From contig NZ_JBGMWH010000004.1 in assembly GCF_041514305.1 (NCBI RefSeq), positions 1-64,000 of the forward strand: a stretch of 64,000 bases of DNA, in the 5' to 3' direction. Made by a program: the position numbers and the translations under genes. This DNA comes from Salinarimonas chemoclinalis. GTDB taxonomy: Bacteria > Pseudomonadota > Alphaproteobacteria > Rhizobiales > Beijerinckiaceae. Positions 1 through 7,360 of this stretch are shown one piece after another; position 1 is the stretch's first letter; each line of letters opens with the position of its first letter. The notes under the pieces are model-generated. The model searched no databases. It was given only the letters and a program-made list of their open reading frames with translations, and had not been told where the DNA came from.

Positions 1-9
1 TCGGGGAGA

Positions 10-86
10 TGGTAGCGGAGGAGGGACTCGAACCCCCGACACGAGGATTATGATTCCTCTGCTCTAACCAGCTGAGCTACTCCGCC
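10..86 (-). tRNA. tRNA-Met (CAU), elongator type
   Basis: The reverse strand folds as a complete 77-nt cloverleaf with an encoded CCA end. The acceptor stem GGCGGAG pairs with CTCCGCT, with a G-U pair at 1-72. The T-arm is GGGGG-TTCGAGT-CCCTC. The anticodon stem GAGGA/TCCTC closes the 7-nt loop ATCATAA, which gives anticodon CAT. The anticodon stem lacks the three G-C pairs of initiator tRNA and position 1-72 is paired, so this is not tRNA-fMet. A tRNA-Ile2 with a modified C34 has the same anticodon in DNA and cannot be excluded by eye, but the body matches the usual alphaproteobacterial elongator tRNA-Met. Confidence 0.93.
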
Positions 87-125
87 CCCGGCCGGCGGCG
101 CGCGGGGCGCCGCGTCGGTTGGCGG

Positions 126-154
126 GGTATACGGAGGGCGCCGGGGGCTGTCAA
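126..154 (-). promoter_or_regulatory. Sigma70-type promoter of tRNA-Met
   Basis: On the minus strand a perfect TTGACA (-35, 149-154) is followed after exactly 17 bases by TATACC (-10, 126-131). Transcription should begin near 119, about 33 bases before the mature 5' end of the tRNA. This is one of the best promoter matches in the window. Confidence 0.75.
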
Positions 155-373
155 GACGGTCCGCGGGGCGCCGGCGGGCCTACGCGAGGAGGCCCGTGCG
201 GGCGCGGCGCGGGGCGTCGTCACCCGCCCGCGACGACCTCGTCGACACCTCGCCGCGTAACGGTTGCGGACTCCTGCTGACGGATGCGAAAACCCGTGCC
301 CGACCGGCGAATACTCAGGCTTCCTTAACGAGCGCGGCTCCATGGCGATGGGGAGAACCGGAGCCAAGCATCC

Positions 374-2098
374 ATGTCGTCCACGACCACGAAGTCTTCC
401 CCGAGCACGAAAACCCGGTCCGGCCCCGTCGTCGGCGTCGCCGGCCGCTTCTACGCCCTCGTCGCCGTCGCCTTCCTCGCGCTCGCGGGGCTCGCGCTGA
501 TCGGCTCGGCGACGCTCTCCGAGCACCTGCGCGAGCGCAAGGAAGAGTCGCTGCGCAATCTCGTCGAGAGCGCGCGCACCATCGTCGCCGACTTCCACGC
601 CAGGGCGGAGCGCGGCGAGCTGACCGAGCCGGAGGCGCAGGCCCGCGCCGCCGACGCCCTGCGGGCGATCCGCTACGCCGGCAACGAGTACTTCTTCATC
701 CACCGCTACGACGCCATCACCGTCATGCATCCGCTCAATCCGGCGATGGAGGGCACCGACACGTCGGGCCTCAAGGACCCGCAGGGGCGCTCGATCATCC
801 TCGAGCTGGCGACGCTCGCCCGCGCCGGCGGCGGCTTCTTCGCCTACGACTGGAAGAACCCCGGCGAGGAGCTGCTGCGTCCCAAGCTCGCCTACGTCGA
901 GGGGCACCAGCCCTGGCAGTGGATCATCGGCACCGGCGTCTACATCGACGACATCGAGGCGATGACGGCGCAGGCGCGCAACGGCTTCCTCGGCGCCGCC
1001 GCGATCGCGACGCTGCTGCTCGCCGGCATCGGCTTCGCGCTCGGCCGCAGCGTGGCGCGGCCCGTCGCGCGGCTCTCGGCGCGGATGATCCGCCTCGCCG
1101 AGGGCGACCTCGACGCGCCGATCCCCGACACCGCGCGGCGCGACGAGATCGGCGCCATGGCCCGCACCGTCGGCGTCTTCGCCGACGCGCTGCGCGGCCA
1201 GCGCGCCACCGAGGAGGAGGCCGCCCGCGAGGCCTCCGCCAAGGAGCGGCGCGCACAGGCGCTCGAGCGGCTGATGCGCGGCTTCGAGGAGACCATCGCC
1301 GGGCTCACCCGCGGGCTCGGCGAGGCGGCGGCGCGCATGCAGGCCACCGCCCAGGGCATGACTACGACGGCCGACGCCGGCAACAGCCGCTCGACCTCGC
1401 TCGCCGCGGCCGCCGCGCAGACCTCGGCCAACGTCCAGGCGGTCGCCACCGCCACCGAGCAGATGAGCGCGTCGGTCCAGGAGATCGGCCGGCAGGTGAC
1501 GAAGTCCGCCGAGATCTCGAGCAACGCCGTCGCCGACGTCGAGCGCACCGACCACGTGGCGCGCTCGCTCGCCACCTCGGCGCAGAAGATCGAGGAGATC
1601 GTCTCGCTCATCAACGGCATCGCCGGGCAGACGAACCTGCTCGCGCTCAACGCCACGATCGAGGCGGCGCGCGCCGGAGAGGCCGGCAAGGGCTTCGCCG
1701 TCGTCGCCGCGGAGGTGAAGGGTCTCGCCGAGCAGACCGGCAAGGCCACCGAGGAGATCGCCGCCCACGTGAGGCAGATCCAGGGCGTCGCCGACGAGAT
1801 GGTCGCGGCCATCGCCGGTATCGGCGGAACGGTCGCGGAGATGAGCCGGATCGCCACCGGCATCGCCGCCGCCATGGAGCAGCAGGGCGTCGCCACGAGC
1901 GAGATCGCCCGCAACGTCCAGGAGGCCGCCCGCGGCACCGACGAGGTCTCGGGCTCCGTCGTCGAGCTCAAGGACGGCGCCTCGGCCACCCGCAAGGCGG
2001 CCGACGACGTCCTCTCCGCCGCCCGCGCGCTGAGCGAGCAGGCGAACGGCCTCTCGCAGGAGGTCGGCGGCTTCCTGAAGCAGGTGAAGGCGGCGTGA
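374..2098 (+). CDS. Methyl-accepting chemotaxis protein with a single Cache sensor
   Basis: This is a 574-aa transmembrane chemoreceptor that passes ligand binding outside the cytoplasm to CheA/CheW. A first membrane segment lies at about residues 20-46. The periplasmic Cache_2-type domain spans about 50-195 and carries the YFFIHRYD and FAYDWKNP signatures of the family. A second membrane segment at 203-224 is followed by HAMP (about 225-278). The cytoplasmic signalling coiled coil has the highly conserved hairpin tip at about 413-445 (INGIAGQTNLLALNATIE). The ATG at 374 is preceded by a GGGGAGAA sequence. The gene stops 9 nt before a convergent methyltransferase gene. The ligand cannot be read from the sequence. 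Flagellar genes nearby (fliK, flgD) fit a motile cell. Confidence 0.95.
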   Translation: MSSTTTKSSPSTKTRSGPVVGVAGRFYALVAVAFLALAGLALIGSATLSEHLRERKEESLRNLVESARTIVADFHARAERGELTEPEAQARAADALRAIRYAGNEYFFIHRYDAITVMHPLNPAMEGTDTSGLKDPQGRSIILELATLARAGGGFFAYDWKNPGEELLRPKLAYVEGHQPWQWIIGTGVYIDDIEAMTAQARNGFLGAAAIATLLLAGIGFALGRSVARPVARLSARMIRLAEGDLDAPIPDTARRDEIGAMARTVGVFADALRGQRATEEEAAREASAKERRAQALERLMRGFEETIAGLTRGLGEAAARMQATAQGMTTTADAGNSRSTSLAAAAAQTSANVQAVATATEQMSASVQEIGRQVTKSAEISSNAVADVERTDHVARSLATSAQKIEEIVSLINGIAGQTNLLALNATIEAARAGEAGKGFAVVAAEVKGLAEQTGKATEEIAAHVRQIQGVADEMVAAIAGIGGTVAEMSRIATGIAAAMEQQGVATSEIARNVQEAARGTDEVSGSVVELKDGASATRKAADDVLSAARALSEQANGLSQEVGGFLKQVKAA

Positions 2099-2107
2099 GC
2101 CGCGACC

Positions 2108-2746
2108 TCAGGCGGCGGGCTTCCTCACGCGCATCAGCTTGAAGAAGCCCGCCGGGAACAGCGGCGCGACCTCCTCCACCGCGAGGCCGCGCCGCTCCGC
2201 CCAGGCCGCGATGCGGCTGATCTTGAAGGCGGACGACCAGCCGACCTTGGCCATCAGCGGCGCCACCGCGTCCTCCACCGCCGCGATCGGACCCGTGTCG
2301 CGCCCGAGCTTCGAGGCGACGACGATTTCGCCGCCGGGCTTGAGCACGCGCGCGCATTCGTCGAGCGCCCCCTCCGGGTCCGGCACCAGGGTGATGACGA
2401 AGGGCACGGCGACCGCGTCGAAGGACGCGTCCGCGAAACCGAGCCGGCAGGCGTCCATGGCCGCGACGAGCTTCACCTGCGGCAGGCCGGCGAGCACCTT
2501 CTCGCGCGCCTTCGCCAGCATGTGGATCGACAGATCGACGCCGTACACCCGCGCGGTTCGCGGGTAGTAGGGCAGGACGAGCCCGGTCCCCACCCCGATC
2601 TCGAGGATGTCCGGTCCGCAGGCCGCCGCCGCCTTCGCGGTCTTGCGATGCGCGTCCGAGAGGAACTTGTGGTAGACGCGATCGTAGATGGGGGCCCAGC
2701 GCTCGTAGACGCGGCGCTGGCCTTCGAGGTCGTACTGGACGGCCAT
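2108..2746 (-). CDS. Class I SAM-dependent methyltransferase, PmtA/UbiE-like
   Basis: This 212-aa single-domain protein has the SAM-binding motif I DILEIGVGTG at residues 46-55, an acidic motif II (YGVDLS) and the post-motif LKPGGEIVVASK. Its N-terminal segment, with RWAPIYDRVY, resembles Rhodobacter-type phosphatidylethanolamine N-methyltransferases (PmtA) and UbiE/COQ5 enzymes. A role in phosphatidylcholine synthesis is possible but is inferred from overall resemblance only. The ATG at 2746 has GAGAGGACC just upstream. The gene lies 33 nt downstream of mnmA on the same strand and could share its transcript. It is convergent with the chemoreceptor gene. Confidence 0.8.
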   Translation of the reverse strand: MAVQYDLEGQRRVYERWAPIYDRVYHKFLSDAHRKTAKAAAACGPDILEIGVGTGLVLPYYPRTARVYGVDLSIHMLAKAREKVLAGLPQVKLVAAMDACRLGFADASFDAVAVPFVITLVPDPEGALDECARVLKPGGEIVVASKLGRDTGPIAAVEDAVAPLMAKVGWSSAFKISRIAAWAERRGLAVEEVAPLFPAGFFKLMRVRKPAA

Positions 2747-2779
2747 TCTCGGTCCTCTCGGGGTAGGGTCGGGCGTCCG

Positions 2780-3982
2780 TCAGGCCGAGGCGGTGCTCTC
2801 GGCGAGGCTCGGCGCGCGGCGCGGCTCTCCCGCTCCCGCGTCGAGCCGCCTGGCGATGACGCCGCCGCCGAGCACGCGGGCGCGCGGGTCGTCGCTCTCG
2901 TAGAGCACGCAGGCCTGGCCGGGTGAGACGCCGTCCTCCGGCGAGGCGAGCGAGACCTCGATCTCCGGTCCCGCCTCGCCGGCGACGCGGCGCAGCAGCG
3001 CCGGCCGCGGCGCGCGGGTCGAGCGCACGCGGGCCGCGACCTCCAGCCCGGCGTCGAGCCGCTCGATCGGGCCGTCGCCGATCCAGTTCACGTCGCGCAG
3101 GCGGATGGAGCGCGTCGCGAGCGCCTCGCGCGGGCCGACGACGACCCGCGCGGCCTCGGCATCGAGCGCGACCACGTAGAGCGGCTCGCCCACCGAGAGA
3201 CCGAGGCCGCGCCGCTGGCCCACCGTGTAGTGGATGATGCCCTCGTGACGGCCGAGCACCCGCCCGTCGAGATGCACGATCTCGCCCGGCGCGGCCGCGT
3301 GCGGCTTGAGCCGGGTGATCACGTCGGAATAGCGGCCCTGCGGCACGAAGCAGATGTCCTGGCTGTCCGCCTTGTCCGCCACCGCGAGGCCGAGCGTGCG
3401 GGCGAGCGCGCGGGTCTCGCCCTTGTCGGCGAGTTCGCCGAGCGGGAAGCGCAGGAGGTCGAGCTGCGCGGGGGTCGTGGCGTAGAGGAAATAGGATTGG
3501 TCGCGGTCCGGGTCCGCCGCGCGGAACAGGCCGCGCCCACCGCCGGCGAGCGGGCGGCTCGCGACGTAGTGGCCGGTGGCGAGCACGTCCGCGCCCAGCT
3601 CGCGGGCGGTCTCGAGCAGGTCGCGGAACTTGATCGAGCGGTTGCACTCGACGCAGGGGATCGGCGTCTCGCCCGAGAGATAGCTGTCGGCGAAGCGCTC
3701 GATCACCGCCTCGCGGAAGCGGCTCTCGTAGTCGAGCACGTAGTGCGGGATGCCGATCGTCTCCGCGACGCGGCGGGCGTCGTGGATGTCCCGTCCCGCG
3801 CAGCAGGCGCCGGCGCGGTGGACCGCCGCACCGTGGTCGTAGAGCTGGAGCGTGACGCCGACGACGTCGTAGCCCTCCCGCTTCAGGAGCGCGGCGACGA
3901 CGGAGGAATCGACGCCGCCCGACATGGCGACGACGACGCGCGTCGCCGACGGTGCCTTGGCGATGTCGAGGCTGTTCGTCAT
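2780..3982 (-). CDS. mnmA: tRNA-specific 2-thiouridylase MnmA
   Basis: This 400-aa enzyme puts sulfur on C2 of the wobble uridine in tRNAs for Lys, Glu and Gln, using ATP and a persulfide relay. The N-terminal PP-loop SGGVDSSV is at residues 21-28. The two catalytic cysteines of the family are present: Cys110 in PCVECNR and Cys211 in DICFVPQGR. The later VGQRRGLGL motif and the C-terminal beta-barrel are intact, and the length is normal for alphaproteobacteria with a short N-terminal extension. The ATG at 3982 follows a GGAGGAG-containing leader. A plausible promoter lies about 90-120 nt upstream. Confidence 0.97.
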   Translation of the reverse strand: MTNSLDIAKAPSATRVVVAMSGGVDSSVVAALLKREGYDVVGVTLQLYDHGAAVHRAGACCAGRDIHDARRVAETIGIPHYVLDYESRFREAVIERFADSYLSGETPIPCVECNRSIKFRDLLETARELGADVLATGHYVASRPLAGGGRGLFRAADPDRDQSYFLYATTPAQLDLLRFPLGELADKGETRALARTLGLAVADKADSQDICFVPQGRYSDVITRLKPHAAAPGEIVHLDGRVLGRHEGIIHYTVGQRRGLGLSVGEPLYVVALDAEAARVVVGPREALATRSIRLRDVNWIGDGPIERLDAGLEVAARVRSTRAPRPALLRRVAGEAGPEIEVSLASPEDGVSPGQACVLYESDDPRARVLGGGVIARRLDAGAGEPRRAPSLAESTASA

Positions 3983-4337
3983 GCCGCTCCGGCTCCTCCT
4001 CGGTCCGCGCTCTCGGTTCGCGCTCTCTCGTCCGCGCTCGCGCGCGGGTGTGCCGGCTGGCGACGCACGCCCCTTCTATAGCGATGCGGGGCCGCTCTTT
4101 CCAGCGCGGGGCGGCAGTTTCTGCCGCGCGGCCCGGCGGAAGCTGCCGGGCGGCGGGCGTCCGCCGAGCGGAACCACGCGCCGGCGGCGGAGCCCGATGC
4201 CTTGCGCGGCAAGGCTTCTGGGCGGGATGCGCGGGACGGGCGGGAGGATCCCCGGGCTGGCCCGGCTCTTGCGGCGTCGCCTCCGGAGCCCGGTGCGCGA
4301 CAGCGCCCCGGGCCCGCGTCACCGGTACGAGGACACG
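3983..4337. other. Divergent intergenic region between mnmA and fliK
   Basis: This 355-base stretch separates the divergent mnmA and fliK starts. I see one plausible minus-strand promoter (4075-4103, listed separately) and a 7-bp inverted repeat GCGGCAG-TTT-CTGCCGC at 4111-4127 just upstream of it. No protein or RNA gene could be supported. The open frames that cross it are high-GC read-through of neighbouring frames. No convincing fliK promoter was recognised. Confidence 0.5.
4075..4103 (-). promoter_or_regulatory. Putative mnmA promoter
   Basis: On the minus strand TGGAAA (4098-4103) is followed by a 17-base spacer and TATAGA (4075-4080), each matching four of six sigma70 consensus bases. 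The start would be near 4068, giving a leader of about 85 nt before the mnmA ATG. A 7-bp inverted repeat lies immediately upstream. Confidence 0.4.
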
Positions 4338-6083
4338 ATGCGTCTCGACCCCCTAGCCGCCGATCCCACCCGGCGTCCCGATCCCCGGCCGCAGGCGCGG
4401 CCACGCGAGGACGCGCCCGCGTTCCGCGTCGATGCGGACGATCCGCCGGGGCGCCCGGAGCGGCGCGCCGACACGCGGCTCGAGCCGCGGGCCGAGCCGC
4501 ACCGGCCCGACGACGCGGGCCGCGCCCGCGAAGCGGAGCCGCGCGCGCGCGACGACGTCGACAGCGGCGGGCCGGATCGCACGCGGCGATCCCGGGACGC
4601 GCGAGACATCGAGAGGCGCGACGAGGCGAGCCGAGACGCCGAGCGGCGCGACGACGTCGGCGCCGTCCGCGAGCGTCCGGACGCGCACGCGCCGAACGAT
4701 CGTCCGCGGATCGAGGAGGCTCGCGCCGAGACCGTGGGGGACGACCGCACGGCCGGATCGCTCTCCGCGCCGCCGGAGACGGACGCGCCCGCGGCACCCT
4801 CGCCCGCGGAGGCGGCGCCGAAGCCGGCGGCGGCCGGCACGCCGGACGACGCGGCCGCGCCGATCGACGGGCACGCCGGCGCGGACGCGCCGGCGTCCGG
4901 CGCCGAAACCGCGGGTCATGCCGCAGTCGCGCTCGCCGCGGCTCCGGCGCCGGCTCCCGGCGGATCGCACGGCGGTCCACCGACGACGCCGCCCGGCGCG
5001 GCGATCGCCGCCGCGGCACGGGCGGGTGCGGCCCCCGGCTCGGCTGCTATCCCGGGCGCCTCCGGCGCCACGGCCCGCGGCCGCGGCGCCGCGGCATCGG
5101 GAGCATCGGCGACGGAGGCCGGAGCGCCGGCCGCCGGGGCCCGAGGCGAAGGCACGCCGGCATCGACGCCGGCCGCCGCGTCGCCGACGGCGGGCCCTCT
5201 GGCCGAGGCGCTCGCCCGGGCCGCTGTACCCGACGCGGCCGTCCCCGCCCCGACGGTCGAGCCGTCGAGCCTTCCCGCGGCCGCGGTCGGCGGAGACGCG
5301 AGCGCCGCCCTCGACGGCCAGGCGAAGGCGGCGGCCGGCCAGCAGGGTGTCCTCCAGCCGACGGGCGCGGGCGGGGCACAGCCCGGCGCCACGCCGCAGG
5401 CGGAGGCGTCCGCGAGCCAATCGCAGACACAAGCCCAGGCCCAGGCGCAGGCCCAGGCGCAGGGCCAGGCGCAGGGCCAGACTCAATCCCAGCCCCAGTC
5501 GCAGCCGCAGCCGGGCACCACGCCCCTGCCGCAGCCGCAGATCCAGGTCCCGCCGCCCACGCCGGCTCCCGCGCCCGCCACGGCGACGCCACCCGGAGCG
5601 CCGCAGCCGCCGGTCCTGGCGAACGTGCCGCTCGGCGCGGTGCCGATCGAGATCGGGCTCAGGAGCCTGGGCAACCTCAACCGCTTCATGATCCGGCTCG
5701 ACCCCGTCGAGCTCGGCCGCATCGACGTCTCGCTCGAGATCGAGGAAGGCGAGGTGACCGCCCGCCTCCAGGTCGAGAGGCCCGAGACGCTCGCGCTGCT
5801 CCAGCGCGACGCGAAGGCGCTGGAGCGCGCCTTCGAGCAGGCGGGCCTCAAGACGAACGAGAGCTCGGTGCAGATGTCGCTGAAGCAGGACGACGGCAGG
5901 AGCGACGGCCAGGCCTTCGGCCGCGGCGAGACCGCCTTCGCCGATCGCGAGGGTCGCGACGGCCGCGGGCGGCGCGGCGACGGCGAGCGCGGCGGCGGCC
6001 CGCCGGAGCCGCGCGCGCTCGAGGCGCTCGCGCCGCGCCGGCTGCTCGCCGGCGGGCTCGTCGGCGTCGACGTACGGATCTGA
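4338..6083 (+). CDS. fliK: Flagellar hook-length control protein FliK
   Basis: This 581-aa protein has the FliK plan: a long variable, disordered region and a conserved C-terminal Flg_hook domain from about residue 430. That domain contains the signature IRLDPVELGRIDVSLEIEEG followed by the helix LLQRDAKALERAFEQAGL. FliK is secreted through the flagellar export apparatus, measures hook length and switches export specificity. The first half is rich in Asp/Arg, the middle is Ala/Pro/Gly-rich, and residues 361-391 are an alternating glutamine tract. The ATG at 4338 is chosen because ACGAGGACAC precedes it and upstream in-frame sequence looks non-coding. flgD begins 12 nt after its stop, so the two are surely co-transcribed. 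Confidence 0.88.
   Translation: MRLDPLAADPTRRPDPRPQARPREDAPAFRVDADDPPGRPERRADTRLEPRAEPHRPDDAGRAREAEPRARDDVDSGGPDRTRRSRDARDIERRDEASRDAERRDDVGAVRERPDAHAPNDRPRIEEARAETVGDDRTAGSLSAPPETDAPAAPSPAEAAPKPAAAGTPDDAAAPIDGHAGADAPASGAETAGHAAVALAAAPAPAPGGSHGGPPTTPPGAAIAAAARAGAAPGSAAIPGASGATARGRGAAASGASATEAGAPAAGARGEGTPASTPAAASPTAGPLAEALARAAVPDAAVPAPTVEPSSLPAAAVGGDASAALDGQAKAAAGQQGVLQPTGAGGAQPGATPQAEASASQSQTQAQAQAQAQAQGQAQGQTQSQPQSQPQPGTTPLPQPQIQVPPPTPAPAPATATPPGAPQPPVLANVPLGAVPIEIGLRSLGNLNRFMIRLDPVELGRIDVSLEIEEGEVTARLQVERPETLALLQRDAKALERAFEQAGLKTNESSVQMSLKQDDGRSDGQAFGRGETAFADREGRDGRGRRGDGERGGGPPEPRALEALAPRRLLAGGLVGVDVRI
5418..5510 (+). repeat. Glutamine-alternating low-complexity tract in fliK
   Basis: Residues 361-391 of FliK have Gln at nearly every second position, first alternating with Ala or Gly and then with Ser or Pro. 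The DNA repeats CAGGCC and CAGGCG units, so slippage could change its length. It lies in the flexible ruler part just before the conserved C-terminal domain. Confidence 0.8.
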
Positions 6084-6095
6084 GGAGGACGGGCG

Positions 6096-6770
6096 ATGGC
6101 GAGCGGCGTGACGAGTGCGGCCTCACAGGCCGCGGCGCAGGGCGGGATGAGCGAGGCCGGCCGCGACCGGCGGGCGATCGCGCAGAACTTCGACCAGTTC
6201 CTGACGCTGCTGACCACGCAGCTCCAGGCCCAGAGCCCGCTCGATCCGCTGGACACGAACCAGTTCACCCAGCAGCTCGTCCAGTTCGCCTCGGTCGAGC
6301 AGCAGATCAAGACGAACGAGATGCTGGGCTCGCTCCTCACCTCGACGCGCGCCGCCAACGTCTCGACGGCGTCGAGCTTCATCGGCAAGCGCATCGAGGC
6401 GATGGGCCGCGAGGCCCAGCTCGAGAACGGGCAGGCGACCTGGAGCCTCACGCTGCCGCGGGCGGCCTCCAGGGCGGCGGTCGAGATCCTCGACGCCACG
6501 GGGCGGGTCGTCGCGACGCGGCAGCAGGCGCTCCAGGCCGGCAAGCAGAGCTTCGTCTGGGACGGGCGCACCGACACCGGCGCCGTGGCGCCGCCGGGAA
6601 GCTACGCGATCCGCGTCCAGGGGCTGGATGCCGCCGGCCAGCCGGTCGAGGTCTCGACGACGTTCTCGGGCAACGTGACGGGTCTCGACCTCACCGGCGC
6701 CGAACCGGTCCTGATCGCCGGAAACGTGCGCGTGCCGCTCTCGCAGGTGACGGGAGTCTCGCAAACGTGA
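6096..6770 (+). CDS. flgD: Flagellar hook capping protein FlgD
   Basis: This 224-aa protein is the scaffold that caps the growing hook and lets FlgE polymerise. The conserved N-terminal block at residues 32-70 (FDQFLTLLTTQLQAQSPLDP, then TNQFTQQLVQFASVEQQ) is diagnostic. The C-terminal two-thirds has the beta-rich cap fold with the WDGRTDTGAVAPPGSY motif seen in FlgD. GAGGAGGACG precedes the ATG. The gene lies 12 nt after fliK and is followed by a terminator hairpin, so fliK-flgD ends a transcription unit here. Confidence 0.95.
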   Translation: MASGVTSAASQAAAQGGMSEAGRDRRAIAQNFDQFLTLLTTQLQAQSPLDPLDTNQFTQQLVQFASVEQQIKTNEMLGSLLTSTRAANVSTASSFIGKRIEAMGREAQLENGQATWSLTLPRAASRAAVEILDATGRVVATRQQALQAGKQSFVWDGRTDTGAVAPPGSYAIRVQGLDAAGQPVEVSTTFSGNVTGLDLTGAEPVLIAGNVRVPLSQVTGVSQT

Positions 6771-6789
6771 TCGCGCCGGCAGCGCGAGT

Positions 6790-6814
6790 CCTCGGTGTCG
6801 AAACCGAGGTTTTC
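6790..6814 (+). terminator. Rho-independent terminator after flgD
   Basis: A 7-bp stem CCTCGGT/ACCGAGG with a GTCGAA loop is followed directly by TTTTC. It lies 20 nt after the flgD stop and before sciP, so sciP should have its own promoter between here and 6886. Confidence 0.7.
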
Positions 6815-6886
6815 ATTTCAGCCTTTCTTAAGCGCCGGGCCGTAACGTCGCACCCGACATTGGTCAGTCGAGTGTGTGAGAGTACC

Positions 6887-7162
6887 ATGACCGAACCGCT
6901 TCGCTCGAGGGCGAAATACGTCATCGGGCCCGACGGCAGCCCGCTGACGATCGCGGACTTGCCGCCGACGAACACCCGTCGCTGGGTGATCCGTCGCAAG
7001 GCCGAGGTGGTCGCCGCGGTCCGCGGCGGGCTGCTGAGCCTCGAGGAAGCCTGCCAGCGCTACACGCTGACGACGGAGGAATTCCTCTCCTGGCAGCACT
7101 CGATCGACCAGCACGGCCTCGCCGGCTTGCGCACCACGCGCATCCAGCAATACCGCAACTGA
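6887..7162 (+). CDS. sciP: SciP-type DUF1153 regulator (CtrA inhibitor family)
   Basis: This 91-aa protein is a full-length member of the DUF1153 family, with the hallmark segments YVIGPDGSPLT, LPPTNTRRWVIRRKAEVV and GLLSLEEACQRYTLTTEEFL, a helix-turn-helix. In Caulobacter, SciP binds the master regulator CtrA and blocks transcription of CtrA-activated genes, many of them flagellar. Its position right after fliK-flgD fits that role, and the family is essentially restricted to alphaproteobacteria. The ATG at 6887 gives the family length. The leader is less GC-rich than its surroundings. I found only a lone TTAA (6829-6832) upstream, not a complete TTAA-N7-TTAA CtrA site. Confidence 0.9.
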   Translation: MTEPLRSRAKYVIGPDGSPLTIADLPPTNTRRWVIRRKAEVVAAVRGGLLSLEEACQRYTLTTEEFLSWQHSIDQHGLAGLRTTRIQQYRN

Positions 7163-7163
7163 C

Positions 7164-7188
7164 CCGCGCGCACGCGCGCGGCTTTTAT
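7164..7188 (+). terminator. Terminator immediately after sciP
   Basis: One base after the sciP stop, a 7-bp stem CCGCGCG/CGCGCGG with loop CACG is followed by CTTTTAT. The T-run merges into the left arm of a second, longer hairpin. Confidence 0.65.
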
Positions 7189-7230
7189 GCGAAGGGCGTC
7201 GCTCCCCGGCGGGGGCGACGCCCTTCGCAT
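7187..7230. repeat. 15-bp perfect inverted repeat downstream of sciP
   Basis: The arms ATGCGAAGGGCGTCG (7187-7201) and CGACGCCCTTCGCAT (7216-7230) are exact reverse complements around a 14-base C/G-rich loop that can itself pair. The left arm overlaps the T-tract of the sciP terminator. There is no T-run after the right arm, so it is not a standard terminator. It may protect the 3' end of the sciP transcript or form part of a leader for the following gene. Confidence 0.7.
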
Positions 7231-7360
7231 GTGCGAGCACGACCCGCGCGGGCGCCTCACGAACGCCTCAAACTCTCGTGAAGGCGTCGACGCATCGCCG
7301 ACGAGCCTGTACGGGACGTGCAGGGGCCGAAGGACGAAGAGGAAAGGAAGGTCGATCATC

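Noticed and set aside
77..1768. 563-codon open frame antisense to the chemoreceptor gene
   Set aside because: Its translation is Arg/Gly/Asp-rich without domains and mirrors the codons of the real chemoreceptor gene, an effect of the high GC content.
6815..6886. CtrA-binding site upstream of sciP
   Set aside because: Only a single TTAA at 6829-6832 is visible; the expected TTAA-N7-TTAA is absent.
4202..7162. 986-codon open frame spanning fliK, flgD and sciP
   Set aside because: It reads fliK and flgD in a wrong frame with no domain; only its last 91 codons are real (SciP), and these have their own start at 6887.
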